Origin: Halalkaliarchaeum sp. AArc-CO
Lineage (GTDB): Archaea; Halobacteriota; Halobacteria; Halobacteriales; Haloferacaceae
DNA length: 64,000 bases
Direction of reading: 5' to 3'
Assembly (NCBI RefSeq): GCF_024972735.1
Contig: NZ_CP087723.1
Location: 2,356,001-2,420,000 of the forward strand
Part shown: positions 21,307 to 30,214 of the stretch, piece by piece
Layout of the letters: each line of letters opens with the position of its first letter
Position numbering within the stretch: the stretch's first letter is position 1
Position numbers and translations under genes: made by a program
Notes under the pieces: model-generated
The model's input: the letters and a program-made list of their open reading frames with translations, nothing else
What the model was told of the DNA's origin: nothing
Database searches by the model: none

Positions 21307-21345
21307 TAAAAAAGGTGACGCCGAACGCCCCGTTCGGACGGCGTC
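21307..21345 (-). terminator. Hairpin plus T-tract (terminator-like) upstream of rpoH
   Basis: The arms GACGCCGAACG and CGTTCGG-a-CGGCGTC (21317-21345) pair with one bulge. On the minus strand the hairpin is followed by a run of six T (21307-21312). No minus-strand gene lies just upstream of it, so it may stop antisense read-through into rpoH. Confidence 0.4.
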
Positions 21346-21409
21346 GTGGCGTCGTACTGCCGGAATCCGGAGGGAACGTTTTAAGCTCGCCCCAGCGAGC
21401 ATCCGATAC

Positions 21410-22321
21410 ATGGCACGAGGCGAGCTGGAAACCGTTCCCGAAACGGAAGGAATATTTTACTACGATACGGGCATGTACGACGCCGACGAGTACGGATCGG
21501 TGTACGTCGTCGACGCCGAGGAGCCGGCCGTGATCGACACCGGCATCGGAACGAACCGCGAGGGACTGTTCGACGCGATCGAGGAGGCGCTCTCCGGGCG
21601 CGACCCGGCGTACGTCCTGCCGACACACGCCCACCTGGACCACGCTGGCGGTGCCGGCTATCTCGCCCGACGATATCCGGACGCGACCGTGCTCGCCCAC
21701 GAACGGGCGGTCCCACACCTGATCGACCCCGAGCGCCTCGTCGAGGGAACGAAGGCCGCCGTCGGCGACCAGTGGAACTACTACGTCGAACCCGCCCCGG
21801 TCCCGGAGGATCGGATCGAGGGACTCGAAGACGGCGACGCCGTCGATCTCGGCGATCGGACGATCGACGTCCACGAAGCGCCCGGCCACGCCCCCCACCA
21901 GGTCGTCTTTCACGACCGGACGGCCGACGCGGTGTTCACCGGCGACGCCGCCGGGATCTACGTTCGCGACACCGACGAGATCAGGGTTACCTCCCCGCCC
22001 CCACAGTTCCACGCCAAACAGTGTATCGACGACGTCAAGCTGATCCAGACCCTCGAGCCCGAACTGCTCTGTTTCGGCCACTTCGGACCCCGAGAGTACG
22101 ACGAAGGGCTGCTCGACGAGTACAAGCGATCGCTCGTGGAGTGGGTCGAAGCAGTCAAACAGAAACGCCGCGAACTCGGCGACGACGATGCCGTGATCGA
22201 CCACTTCGTAAAGTACGCCAGCATCGTCGACGCCTGGGGTGAAGAGAAGAGCCGCGCGGAAGTCAGGCTGAACACGCGGGGCGCAATCGCGTATCTGGAG
22301 TACGTCGGCGAGGACGCCTGA
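21410..22321 (+). CDS. MBL-fold metallo-hydrolase
   Basis: 303-residue metallo-beta-lactamase-fold protein. The ATG at 21410 (MARGELETVPETEGIFYYDT) is supported by a TATA box (GTTTTAAG, 21378-21385) 29 bases upstream, giving a leaderless mRNA. The di-metal motif THAHLDH (residues 72-78) is intact; later ligands appear as APGHAPHQ, FTGDAAG and LCFGHFG. The family includes glyoxalase II-like and other hydrolases, and the substrate cannot be inferred. No signal peptide is visible. It is transcribed divergently from the rpo operon and is followed 83 bases later by an acyl-CoA ligase gene with its own promoter. Confidence 0.85.
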   Translation: MARGELETVPETEGIFYYDTGMYDADEYGSVYVVDAEEPAVIDTGIGTNREGLFDAIEEALSGRDPAYVLPTHAHLDHAGGAGYLARRYPDATVLAHERAVPHLIDPERLVEGTKAAVGDQWNYYVEPAPVPEDRIEGLEDGDAVDLGDRTIDVHEAPGHAPHQVVFHDRTADAVFTGDAAGIYVRDTDEIRVTSPPPQFHAKQCIDDVKLIQTLEPELLCFGHFGPREYDEGLLDEYKRSLVEWVEAVKQKRRELGDDDAVIDHFVKYASIVDAWGEEKSRAEVRLNTRGAIAYLEYVGEDA

Positions 22322-22403
22322 CTGCTCCCGAGGAGGAGTAGCGACGGAAGATAAACAGAAAACAGCCCAATTGTTTATTATAGATGAGCGAGAGTTTCCG
22401 AGC

Positions 22404-24377
22404 ATGGACTGGAAAGGAGCCGAAGAGACGTACGAGAGTCCCGTACTCGGGACGGAAACGATCCCTCGAACGTTCGAGGAGAGCGTTTCACGGAACGCCG
22501 AACGGGTCGCTCAACGATACAAGGGCGGGGTGTACGACCGATCACTGGTGGCGGCAGGGGTGATTCCGGCGGCGGAGTCAGGCGGGTACAGCGACCTCAC
22601 CTACGAAGAGATGCGCGAAATCGTCCGTCGGCTGGCCGCCGGATTCCGCGAGCTCGGCGTCGAGGCGGGCACCCGAGTGTCGATCTTCGCTCACACGCGC
22701 ATGGAGTGGGCACAGACGGACTTCGGGGCGCTTGCCGCCGGCGGGATCGTCACCACCGTCTATCCAACCTCGTCGCGGAGCCAGTTGGCGTATCTGCTGG
22801 GGGACGCAGGATCGGAGGTCGTCGTCGCGGAGAACGAGCGCTTGCTCGAACGGACCCTCGCGGTGATGGAGGAGGAGCACGTCGACGTAGAGCACGTCGT
22901 CGTGATCGACGAGGTCGACGGGTACGACGACCACGAGGAGGTGATCACCCTCGGAAAGTTACACGATCGGGGCGCATCGGCGTTCGAGGAGGCCGACTAC
23001 GACTCCTGGCTGGACGAACGGAGCGTCGACGACACCGCGAGTCTGATCTACACGTCGGGAACGACGGGTCAGCCGAAAGGCGTCCAGCTCACCCACCGGA
23101 ACTTCCGGGAGAACGTAAACCAGTGTTATCGGCGGTTCGGTCCGCGTCCGGACCGCGATCCCGACGTGCCGGTCATCGACGCCGACGCCACGGCACTTTC
23201 GTTCCTGCCGCTCGCGCACGTCTTCGAGCGGCTGGCGGGTCATTATCTGATGTTCGCCGCCGGCGCAACCGTCGCGTACGCTGAGAATCCCGACACGCTC
23301 AGGGAGGATCTGAGTGTCGTTCGACCGAACGTGATGACGAGCGTTCCTCGGGTGTACGAGAAGCTGTACGCCGCTATCAGGGAGCAAGCCAGCGAGTCAC
23401 CGGTCAAACAGCGGATCTTCGAGTGGGCGACCGACGTGGGCCGGGAGTATCACGCTTCGGAGAACCCGGGACCAGTGTTGAACCTGAAACGCTCGCTGGC
23501 AGACACGCTCGTCTTCTCGAAGGTGCACGAGGCGCTGGGCGATCGCATCGAGTTCTTCATCTCGGGCGGTGGGTCGCTCTCGGCGGACCTGTGTGCGCTG
23601 TATCACGGGATGGGGCTCCCGATCTACGAGGGATACGGGCTCACCGAGACCTCGCCGGTGATCGCGGTGAACCCACCGGAGAACCCACAGGTCGGAACGA
23701 TCGGACCGCCGGTCGTCGACACCGAAGTAAAACTCGACGAGAGCCTCGTCGGGGAGGACGTCGCGAAAGACGCAGACGGACAGGTGGGCGAGCTGCTGGT
23801 CCGGGGCCCGCAGGTGTGTGGCGGCTACTGGAACAAACCAGACGAGACCGAAGCGGCGTTCGACACCGACGAGGAGGGCCGGGAGTGGTTCCGGACCGGA
23901 GACATCGTCGAACAGCGGGACGACGAGTACATCGTCTTCCGGGAGCGTGCAAAGCAGTTGCTCGTGCTCTCGACCGGAAAAAACGTCGCGCCGGGACCGA
24001 TCGAGGACGCCTTCGCCGCAAACGAGTTCGTCGAACAGTGCGTCGTGATCGGCGACGGTCAGAAGTTCGTCTCCGCGTTGATTGTCCCCAACTTCGAGCG
24101 CGTCATTGAGTGGGCCGACGATCAGGGACACGACGTCCCGGACGATCGGGGGGAACTGTGTCGGGACGAACGCATCCACGACCGAATCGACCGGGAAGTA
24201 GACGAGGTAAACGAACGATTCGAGGAGCACGAGCGGATCAAGCAGTTCCGACTCGTTCCCGAGGAGTTCACCGAGGAGAACGATCTGTTGACGCCGACGA
24301 TGAAAAAGAAGCGTCGGAACATCCTCGATCGGTTCTCGGACAAAATCGAGATGATCTACGAGGAACCGGTGGGGTAG
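22404..24377 (+). CDS. Long-chain fatty acid-CoA ligase family (AMP-forming)
   Basis: Adenylate-forming enzyme that activates a carboxylic acid, probably a fatty acid, to its CoA thioester with ATP. The 657 residues begin MDWKGAEETYESPVLG. An AT-rich element around 22370-22380 (TTTATTATAG) is placed for a leaderless start at 22404. The core motif LIYTSGTTGQPKG is near residue 214, YEGYGLTETSP is the second signature, and GREWFRTGDIV with the C-terminal hinge follows. The length and sequence resemble bacterial FadD15-type ligases, common in haloarchaea. It converges with the actin-like gene across a tandem repeat. Confidence 0.9.
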   Translation: MDWKGAEETYESPVLGTETIPRTFEESVSRNAERVAQRYKGGVYDRSLVAAGVIPAAESGGYSDLTYEEMREIVRRLAAGFRELGVEAGTRVSIFAHTRMEWAQTDFGALAAGGIVTTVYPTSSRSQLAYLLGDAGSEVVVAENERLLERTLAVMEEEHVDVEHVVVIDEVDGYDDHEEVITLGKLHDRGASAFEEADYDSWLDERSVDDTASLIYTSGTTGQPKGVQLTHRNFRENVNQCYRRFGPRPDRDPDVPVIDADATALSFLPLAHVFERLAGHYLMFAAGATVAYAENPDTLREDLSVVRPNVMTSVPRVYEKLYAAIREQASESPVKQRIFEWATDVGREYHASENPGPVLNLKRSLADTLVFSKVHEALGDRIEFFISGGGSLSADLCALYHGMGLPIYEGYGLTETSPVIAVNPPENPQVGTIGPPVVDTEVKLDESLVGEDVAKDADGQVGELLVRGPQVCGGYWNKPDETEAAFDTDEEGREWFRTGDIVEQRDDEYIVFRERAKQLLVLSTGKNVAPGPIEDAFAANEFVEQCVVIGDGQKFVSALIVPNFERVIEWADDQGHDVPDDRGELCRDERIHDRIDREVDEVNERFEEHERIKQFRLVPEEFTEENDLLTPTMKKKRRNILDRFSDKIEMIYEEPVG

Positions 24378-24395
24378 CGCCCGGAACCGAAACGC

Positions 24396-24471
24396 GTCGC
24401 GCCAGTCCACCGCCGTCGCGCCAGTCCACCGCCGTCGCGTCAGTCCACCGCCGTCGCGTCAGTCCTCCGCT
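24396..24471. repeat. 19-bp tandem repeat, four units
   Basis: Units start at 24396, 24415, 24434 and 24453 with consensus GTCGCGYCAGTCCACCGCC. The first two are identical, the third differs by one base and the fourth by a few. The last unit runs into the final codons of the minus-strand actin-like gene. The array fills the gap between two convergent genes. Confidence 0.92.
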
Positions 24472-25484
24472 TCCACTTCCGTCGGCTCTTCCTGGGCGGG
24501 CTGTTCCTCTTCCTCCGAGCGGGCCGCCACCAGCGCCCCGCTGGCGACGCTGTAGAGCGGTTCGTCCGCTTGCCGGACGTCGCTGATCGAGAAGGGGATC
24601 GAGGCGTCCTCGAGGTGGTCGGCGAACAGTTCCTCGAATCCGGCGGGGCTCGAGGTACCGCCAGTGACGACGACGGGAACGTCGAGCCCCTCCTCGACGT
24701 CCTCCTCGTCGACCTCCCGGGAGATGTGCTCGATGACGTAATCCAGCAGGTTCTCGTAGTAGATCGCCAGCGCCCCCTCGACGCCGCCGACGTCCGTCCG
24801 GAAGTCGAGCTTGAAGTCGTCTTCCTTGATCGTGGTCACCTTGTCGACCGGCGTGCCGGTCGCCTGGGCGCTCTGTTCGTCGATCCAGTCGCCACCGCGG
24901 GCGATCGAGAACTTCATCACCGGCACCGCGTAGTAGGCGAGACAGACGTTGGTCATGCCCGCGCCGAAGCTGACGCCCAGGCCGGTGAAGTTGTTGTCCG
25001 CGAGCTCCGAGTAGATCACGGCCATCCCCTCGTTGATCGGCTCGGGATCGTAGCCCATGTCGCCCAGCATCGACTCGAGCGTCTTCTGGTGGTACAGCGT
25101 CGAGAGGTCCGAGTCGATTGGGTCCGCCGGGCTGGAGTAGAACAGCCGCTCGTCCTCGAAGGAGGGTTCGCCGACGACCTGCTCCGTGATGAGCTTGATC
25201 ATGGGAATCGCTGACGACTCCTCACTGGAGAGGATCCCGTGCTGCATGGGACGGCGGGTCTCCTTGTTGAAGATGTTCGCGAAGTTCAAGGCGTCGTCGC
25301 CGACGACGTACACCTTGTCGTCCTTCCGGATGTGAAGGACTTCGCTGCGCGAAAGCATCTGCTCGGCCATGTCACTGTACTCGATCTCCACGAAGGAGTT
25401 GCGCTGCTGTACGAACACCGTCTCGGTAGCGTCCTGCCGCGCCGAGAGAATGTTCATCGTACCGACGTCGAGTCCCTTTGCCAT
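24459..25484 (-). CDS. Actin-like ATPase of the salactin/volactin type
   Basis: 341-residue member of the actin/Hsp70/MreB fold, matching the haloarchaeal polymer-forming actin homologues described as salactin in Halobacterium and volactin in Haloferax, which influence cell shape and division. The ATG at 25484 ([18 protein letters not shown]) is favoured over one nine codons upstream because ATATTTAT (25510-25517) lies 29 bases before it. GLDVGTMN is the phosphate 1 loop, [14 protein letters not shown] resembles phosphate 2, and [14 protein letters not shown] the adenosine motif. A disordered Glu-rich tail follows. Function is from family knowledge. A CdpA-like division gene lies upstream on the same strand. 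Confidence 0.8.
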   Translation of the reverse strand: MAKGLDVGTMNILSARQDATETVFVQQRNSFVEIEYSDMAEQMLSRSEVLHIRKDDKVYVVGDDALNFANIFNKETRRPMQHGILSSEESSAIPMIKLITEQVVGEPSFEDERLFYSSPADPIDSDLSTLYHQKTLESMLGDMGYDPEPINEGMAVIYSELADNNFTGLGVSFGAGMTNVCLAYYAVPVMKFSIARGGDWIDEQSAQATGTPVDKVTTIKEDDFKLDFRTDVGGVEGALAIYYENLLDYVIEHISREVDEEDVEEGLDVPVVVTGGTSSPAGFEELFADHLEDASIPFSISDVRQADEPLYSVASGALVAARSEEEEQPAQEEPTEVEAED

Positions 25485-25509
25485 GCTCGTAGAATCAGAG
25501 GCGTGGGTC

Positions 25510-25517
25510 ATAAATAT
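25510..25517 (-). promoter_or_regulatory. Promoter of the actin-like gene
   Basis: Minus-strand ATATTTAT, 29 bases before the ATG at 25484. It indicates a leaderless transcript independent of the upstream membrane-protein gene. Confidence 0.6.
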
Positions 25518-25615
25518 TGGTTCTCCCCAAAAGTCATGCAGTCCGCTCTCGCGCGGAGGAACCCGACCAGAACTAATCCCCCATTAAATGAGATTAGGGG
25601 GAGCCAGAAACTGGA

Positions 25616-26518
25616 CTATAACCGGTCTTTGATCCGGTCGAACAAGCTGTCAGGTTCGCGTTCGACTTCGCGTTGCTGACGCTGCTTTTTGAGCTCCCGG
25701 AGTGCTGAGGCCTGGTCGTCGGTTCCGGAACCGCTCGCGGTCTGTTTCTCCCCGCCCTGCAGACGTCTCAGCCCGGACACCGCGTCGTCGACTGCGTCGC
25801 CGCTCGACCGGGCCGTCTTGGCCGAGTCGACCTCGAACCCGCGTCCGTCGATCTCCTCTGTCCCCGTGTTCAACTCGAGCCGGCGCGTCTCCGACCGTTC
25901 GATACCGCCCCAGGAAAGTTCTGCATCGCCGAGTTCGCGCTCGATGTCTGCACGCACCTGTTCGTCCGTGACCGCCTCGCCGTCGTCGGGGACGTCAGCC
26001 GCCGAACTCCCAGCAGCTGCAGCTTCCGGCGCGACATCGGGAGCAGCCCGCTGGACGCTGTGGGCGACGAGCGCTGCGCCGGTGGCAGCGACGACGCCTG
26101 CGAGTCCGAGACTGTAGATTCCCGCGCCGGTCGCGCTGTAGTCGGGAGCCCCCGAGACGTTCCAGTGGTACGGATACGCCCAGACGAACAGCCCGATCGC
26201 TGCCAGACAGACGACGCTGCCGGCACCGGTGAGATACAGCGCCCGCCTGTCGACTGGAAGCAGAACGACGACACCCGAGAGCAGCGCCGGTAATCCCACC
26301 GCCCCCGCGACGGCCGCGACCTGTCTGACGGCGTACAGCCCCATTTCGTCGGCGGTGATCCCGTCGCTCACGAGAAAGAGGACGACGCCCGCGAACCCGA
26401 TGGCGATCCCGCCGAAGAACAGTGCAAACCCCGCATATATGTCGACCGCCTCCTCCGGGTCACCGACGTATTCGCGGTAAAGCCGGACGAGACGACCGTC
26501 CTCTTCGGAGGTTTCCAT
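25616..26518 (-). CDS. CdpA-like membrane protein (DUF7139 type)
   Basis: 300 residues from the ATG at 26518 (METSEEDGRLVRLYREYVG); another ATG nine codons earlier is possible. Four hydrophobic segments lie at about 28-51, 64-88, 93-115 and 131-153. A long charged, probably disordered cytoplasmic region follows, ending in the basic motif REPDSLFDRIKDRL. Architecture and N-terminal sequence fit the haloarchaeal family whose Haloferax member CdpA links FtsZ rings to the membrane; this comes from memory of the family and is moderately sure. The short LFDRI tail resembles protein-docking tails of division proteins. It precedes the actin-like gene by 131 bases on the same strand. Confidence 0.65.
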   Translation of the reverse strand: METSEEDGRLVRLYREYVGDPEEAVDIYAGFALFFGGIAIGFAGVVLFLVSDGITADEMGLYAVRQVAAVAGAVGLPALLSGVVVLLPVDRRALYLTGAGSVVCLAAIGLFVWAYPYHWNVSGAPDYSATGAGIYSLGLAGVVAATGAALVAHSVQRAAPDVAPEAAAAGSSAADVPDDGEAVTDEQVRADIERELGDAELSWGGIERSETRRLELNTGTEEIDGRGFEVDSAKTARSSGDAVDDAVSGLRRLQGGEKQTASGSGTDDQASALRELKKQRQQREVEREPDSLFDRIKDRL

Positions 26519-26638
26519 ACGCCCCCCTACAAACTCGATTGGCATGATTGTTCCCCCCGTCGGGACGACGTGGTTGTGACGGTGCCTCGGTAGTCTCCGG
26601 AAAACAGTTCGTTCGACGAGCCGGCAGCGACGCTGCCC

Positions 26639-26848
26639 TCAGGTGTTGAGGCGATACCGATACGGGTTGTCGGTGATAACCTCGACCTCGCCGCGGCGAG
26701 CCCAGCGGCCGAGGACGGTTGCGACACGGTGTGTGCTGTCGATTTCCTCGTCGTCGAGCAGCGCGAGGATCTCCCGCGCTGTCAGCGGCTCTTCGGCGTC
26801 GGCCAGCACACCCCGTATCCGTTCGAACTCTCGCTGTCGGGTGTGCAT
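26639..26848 (-). CDS. Small winged-helix protein
   Basis: 69-residue protein MHTRQREFERIRGVLADAEE..., with a pattern of helices followed by a wing (GEVEVITDNPYRYRL) typical of archaeal winged helix-turn-helix proteins. ATREILALLD-like spacing (LTAREILALLDDEEIDSTHR) fits helix 2, turn and recognition helix. No ligand domain is present. A TATA box (ATATAATT, 26875-26882) lies 30 bases upstream, supporting a leaderless start. The target is unknown; it sits 120 bases upstream of the CdpA-like gene on the same strand and could regulate that locus. Confidence 0.7.
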   Translation of the reverse strand: MHTRQREFERIRGVLADAEEPLTAREILALLDDEEIDSTHRVATVLGRWARRGEVEVITDNPYRYRLNT

Positions 26849-26981
26849 ATGTCTTACACACGTTCCGTATTCACATATAATTCAGTGAGACAGGGGTCAT
26901 ACACGTGTCAGACACCGGTTTCGGCGGAATACGGGATCGACATCCACCCACGGTCACAGTCCCCTCTCGACAGCCGGCTCG

Positions 26982-27518
26982 TTATCGGTCGTCGTACGGC
27001 GACTCCGCCTCGAAGTTGCGATCTGCGCGGTACTCCTCGACGAACTCTTCGACGTCGAACTCCAGCATCTGTCGTTCGAACTCCGAAAGCTCATCCTCGT
27101 CCCCGTGACTGACCGCATGTTCCATCAGTTCGACGATCAGTTCGACGATGATCTCGTGGAGCCGGCGGGAGTCGAACTCCGAGACCCAGAGGAGGCCACA
27201 GCCGACGTCGGGCTCGTCGGTCGCGTCGTGTGACACGACCGATCCCGGGAACTCCTCGATTACCATACCCATTACATGCGGCATGTCGAACTCGGACAGC
27301 TCCTCGCTCGTCGTCTCCGTCACCTCCCGGAGGATCTCCACCAGAAACTCCGGCAGGAACCGCGTCGCGGGATGGACATCCATCACGACGGCGTGTGTGG
27401 CGCCACAATCGCAGGCTAACTCCCGCATCCCAAGATCGAGGTCAGTGACAGCGATAGCTTCGCCACAGGGAAGTTCGAGTCTATCGTCCGACTCCCCCGG
27501 AACGCGCGGCTGGCTCAT
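26982..27518 (-). CDS. DUF5815 family protein
   Basis: 178-residue conserved haloarchaeal protein of unknown function, assigned to DUF5815 by resemblance. It begins MSQPRVPGESDDRLELPCGE. Cysteines in ELPCGE and ACDCGATHAV suggest a small metal-binding N-terminal module, followed by a very acidic helical domain (EILREVTETTSEELSEF, VELIVELMEHAV). No membrane segment is visible. Its promoter lies in the first copy of a duplicated 30-bp element (27530-27559), 26 bases before the ATG, so transcription is probably leaderless. Confidence 0.7.
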   Translation of the reverse strand: MSQPRVPGESDDRLELPCGEAIAVTDLDLGMRELACDCGATHAVVMDVHPATRFLPEFLVEILREVTETTSEELSEFDMPHVMGMVIEEFPGSVVSHDATDEPDVGCGLLWVSEFDSRRLHEIIVELIVELMEHAVSHGDEDELSEFERQMLEFDVEEFVEEYRADRNFEAESPYDDR

Positions 27519-27529
27519 ACAGGGTCTTG

Positions 27530-27559
27530 GACCGGTCCCGTAAAAGGTGAGCGTTCCCC
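27530..27559 (-). promoter_or_regulatory. Promoter of the DUF5815 gene, copy 1 of a duplicated element
   Basis: A 30-bp element including minus-strand CCTTTTACGG, whose TATA-like centre is 26 bases before the ATG at 27518. An identical 30-bp copy lies 65 bases upstream at 27595-27624. Confidence 0.6.
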
Positions 27560-27594
27560 AGGGCTACGACGAGTCCGATCAAAAGAAGCGGTTC

Positions 27595-27624
27595 GACCGG
27601 TCCCGTAAAAGGTGAGCGTTCCCC
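27595..27624. repeat. Second copy of the 30-bp promoter element
   Basis: Exact direct repeat of 27530-27559. It has no start codon at the matching distance, so it may be a second promoter giving a 65-base-longer leader, or a duplicated regulator site. The divergent aroE begins 74 bases to its right. Confidence 0.85.
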
Positions 27625-27697
27625 CTTCCGAGAACGTTCTCCGCCCCCGGAAGCTCGCCCCGGACAACTCATATGGCTGGGCGACGACGCCACGGCC

Positions 27698-28513
27698 ATG
27701 CAGGTGTACGGACTGGTCGGAAATCCGGTCGGGCATTCACTCTCGCCCCCGATGCACGAGGCCGCATACGACGCGTGCGGGCTGGACGCCCGCTACGTCA
27801 CGTTCGAACCCCACGCCGACGCGATCGCGGCGGCAATCGACGGGGCCGAAACACTGGGCATCGATGGGCTCAACGTCACGATCCCGTTCAAGGAGGACGC
27901 GCTCGCGGCAGTCGACGCCGACGATCTCGCCGCCCGCGTCGGCGCGGTCAACACGATCGATTTCACCGAAGCGGGACCGAAGGGGTACAACACCGACACC
28001 GACGGCGTCAGACGGGCGTTCGCCCACCACGACGTCGGGCTCCGCGGGGCCGAGGCGGTCGTCGTGGGCGCCGGCGGCGCCGGCCGTGCGGCGGCCTTCG
28101 CGCTCGGGGACGCCGGCGCGGCGGTACACATTACAAACCGGACCGCGGAACGGGCGGAGACGCTCGCGGACGCCGTCGAGGGAACGACAGACCGGACGGT
28201 CACCGCCGGTGGGCTCGACAGCCTTTCGGAAACCGTTCCCGACGCCGACGTGCTCGTCAACGCCACGAGCGTCGGCATGGAGTCCGACGAGACCCCCGTC
28301 GACGCGGCCCTCCTGCACGGGGGGCTCGCAGTGCTGGATGCAGTGTACACACCGCTGGAAACCCGGCTGCTCCGGGACGCGGAGGCAGTCGGGGCGACGA
28401 CGATCGACGGGGCGTGGATGCTGCTTTATCAAGGCGTCGAGGCCTTCGAGATCTGGACCGGCGAACGAGCCCCAGTCTCCCGGATGAACGAGGCGCTTCG
28501 AGCTCACCTGTGA
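27698..28513 (+). CDS. aroE: Shikimate dehydrogenase
   Basis: Reduces 3-dehydroshikimate with NADPH in aromatic amino-acid synthesis. The 271 residues match the family. The shikimate site [12 protein letters not shown] (residues 9-20), the catalytic Lys in NVTIPFKE and the NADP-binding glycine loop [14 protein letters not shown] are all present; NATSVGM is a further signature. It starts [13 protein letters not shown] at 27698, with a weak AT-rich element (CATATG) about 28 bases upstream. It is divergent from the DUF5815 gene. Confidence 0.96.
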   Translation: MQVYGLVGNPVGHSLSPPMHEAAYDACGLDARYVTFEPHADAIAAAIDGAETLGIDGLNVTIPFKEDALAAVDADDLAARVGAVNTIDFTEAGPKGYNTDTDGVRRAFAHHDVGLRGAEAVVVGAGGAGRAAAFALGDAGAAVHITNRTAERAETLADAVEGTTDRTVTAGGLDSLSETVPDADVLVNATSVGMESDETPVDAALLHGGLAVLDAVYTPLETRLLRDAEAVGATTIDGAWMLLYQGVEAFEIWTGERAPVSRMNEALRAHL

Positions 28514-28599
28514 GGACCGCGTCGGCCGAAACTGGAAACCGGCAGCACGCGACGACGTCGGCGGACGTTTAAATAGTCCCCTGCCGTACGCATCTCGTA

Positions 28600-29124
28600 A
28601 TGGCGCTCCTGCAGAAACTGAAAGAGCTTCTGGGTATCGGCGGAGGCGACGACAGGACGGAACGTGGCGACACCGAAGTGACCGTAGAGCGGGATCCCGA
28701 TCCCGAATCCGGGCCCGAGCCCGAATCCGGGCCACCGGGAGAAGCAGACGAAGGCGAGGGGGCTGACGACGAATCGACCGACGAGACTCCCGAAGGACGC
28801 GAAGAACCGACCGGAGAAGCCGACGGCGAGGAACCGACCGGTGAGGCCGACGAAGACGCAAAAGAGGATCGAACGGAAGACCACGAAGACGACGGCGACG
28901 CGGACGAGACCGCCGGCGAGGAACTCGCCGAAGAATCCGACGACGGGGAGCCGGTGCAGAAGATAAAGGGGATCGGCCCGGCGTACGCGGACCGTCTCGG
29001 AGAGATCGGTATCCACACGGTCCCACAGCTCGCTGCGGCCGACCCCGGAGCAGTCGCCGAGGGGGCGAAGGTCGGCGAAGGACGGGCGAGTACGTGGATC
29101 GAACGGGCAAACGAACAGCAGTAG
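28600..29124 (+). CDS. Helix-hairpin-helix protein with long acidic linker
   Basis: 174 residues in three parts: a short N-terminal helix (MALLQKLKELLGIGGGDD), a disordered acidic region of about 95 residues with near-repeats of EEPTGEADG, and a C-terminal helix-hairpin-helix domain (KIKGIGPAYADRLGEIGI) followed by a second hairpin. This domain binds DNA non-specifically in many repair proteins; TopA- and radA-type HhH modules look similar. No catalytic domain is present, so the protein is probably an accessory DNA-binding factor. TATA GTTTAAATAG (28567-28576) is about 29 bases upstream. Function is unknown. Confidence 0.75.
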   Translation: MALLQKLKELLGIGGGDDRTERGDTEVTVERDPDPESGPEPESGPPGEADEGEGADDESTDETPEGREEPTGEADGEEPTGEADEDAKEDRTEDHEDDGDADETAGEELAEESDDGEPVQKIKGIGPAYADRLGEIGIHTVPQLAAADPGAVAEGAKVGEGRASTWIERANEQQ

Positions 29125-29226
29125 CAGTCCCCCGGTTTCTTAAGTCAGTACCCGTTCGAATCGAGTCAAGCCCGCGCGATGGGAACTGTCGAAGCGCCCA
29201 TATGCCGACCGGGGGAACGCCCGAAC

Positions 29227-30174
29227 ATGACCTCGCTGAGTGATCTCGAAGACGGCCCCCGGATGGTCGCAGTGACGGGGAAAGGAGGGGTCGGAAAGAC
29301 GACGTGTTCGGCTGCGGCCGCGGTGCAGTTCGCCCGCGCCGGACAGCGCACGCTGTTGCTGTCGACCGACCGGTCGCCGTCGCTGTCCGATATCCTCGAA
29401 AGAGACGTGTTCGGCGAGACAACGTCTGTCGACGGGGTCGACCGTCTGGACGCTGTGGAGATGGACTACGAACGGCTACGAGAAGACTGGAAGCAAACCT
29501 ACGGCGAGGACATCTATCACGTCTTCTCGTCGTTTCTTGGCGTCGGCAGGGAGGTCATCGATTACGCCGCGAAGGCGCCGGGGGTCGTCGAGGAGTTCGT
29601 CATGAGCTACATTCTCGATCGGTTCGAGGGTGACGTCTACAACCGGATCGTCTGGGACACGGCACCGGCCGGGAGCACGATCTCGCTTCTGGAGCTGCAA
29701 GAGGAGTTCTACGAGCACCTCGGAACCGCACCGAAGATATACGCCGATCTCCGGTCACTCGCCCGGGGAGAAATAAAAAAGCGACCCGGCGAGCTGTTCG
29801 ACGAGTGGCGCGAACTCGCCGCCGACTGTCTGGAGATGGTCCAGGGGGACGGAACGGCGTTCGTGGTCGTGACGATCCCGGAAGGGCTCGGCGTCAACGA
29901 GACCGACCGAATCATCGACGACCTCGAGGACCACGATCTCGAGGTCCGACGGGTCGTTGCGAACATGGTGCTTTCGGACGTCACCGAGGAAGACTGTACA
30001 CACCATCGCGAGCGCGCAGAAATGCACGCGGAGTACATGGACGTCCTCCAGGATCGATACGCCGACGAGTACGGGCTGGCAACCGTGCCGCAACTCCCCC
30101 GGGAGGTAAAAGGGCTGGAAGCGATCGAAACGGTCGCAGACACGCTGTTCGACGCGTCCGAATCGCTGGAGTGA
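29227..30174 (+). CDS. Get3/ArsA family ATPase
   Basis: 315-residue P-loop ATPase of the ArsA/Get3 group, which in eukaryotes delivers tail-anchored proteins and in archaea has an uncertain role. The start MTSLSDLEDGPRMVAV was chosen because the 16 residues before it, from an upstream ATG, are unlike the family; a TATA box near 29136-29144 leaves the matter open. The deviant Walker A KGGVGKTT is at residues 19-26, switch II is DTAPAGSTISLLELQ, and LSTDRSPSLSD follows the first strand. The Get3 zinc CxxC is not visible; only one Cys (EEDCTHH) remains in that region. It converges with the radical SAM gene, 40 bases away. Confidence 0.85.
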   Translation: MTSLSDLEDGPRMVAVTGKGGVGKTTCSAAAAVQFARAGQRTLLLSTDRSPSLSDILERDVFGETTSVDGVDRLDAVEMDYERLREDWKQTYGEDIYHVFSSFLGVGREVIDYAAKAPGVVEEFVMSYILDRFEGDVYNRIVWDTAPAGSTISLLELQEEFYEHLGTAPKIYADLRSLARGEIKKRPGELFDEWRELAADCLEMVQGDGTAFVVVTIPEGLGVNETDRIIDDLEDHDLEVRRVVANMVLSDVTEEDCTHHRERAEMHAEYMDVLQDRYADEYGLATVPQLPREVKGLEAIETVADTLFDASESLE

Positions 30175-30214
30175 CGTCCGACCGCGTCGGTGCCGTCCGA
30201 GTGTCGCCGTCCCG

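Noticed and set aside
25573-25603. Inverted TAATC/GATTA and C5/G5 segment between the actin-like and CdpA-like genes
   Set aside because: The stems are five bases and mutually exclusive; too weak to call a terminator.
27737-29422. 561-codon open frame on the minus strand
   Set aside because: It is antisense to aroE, the helix-hairpin-helix gene and the start of the Get3 gene; Arg/Pro-rich composition is unlike haloarchaeal proteins.
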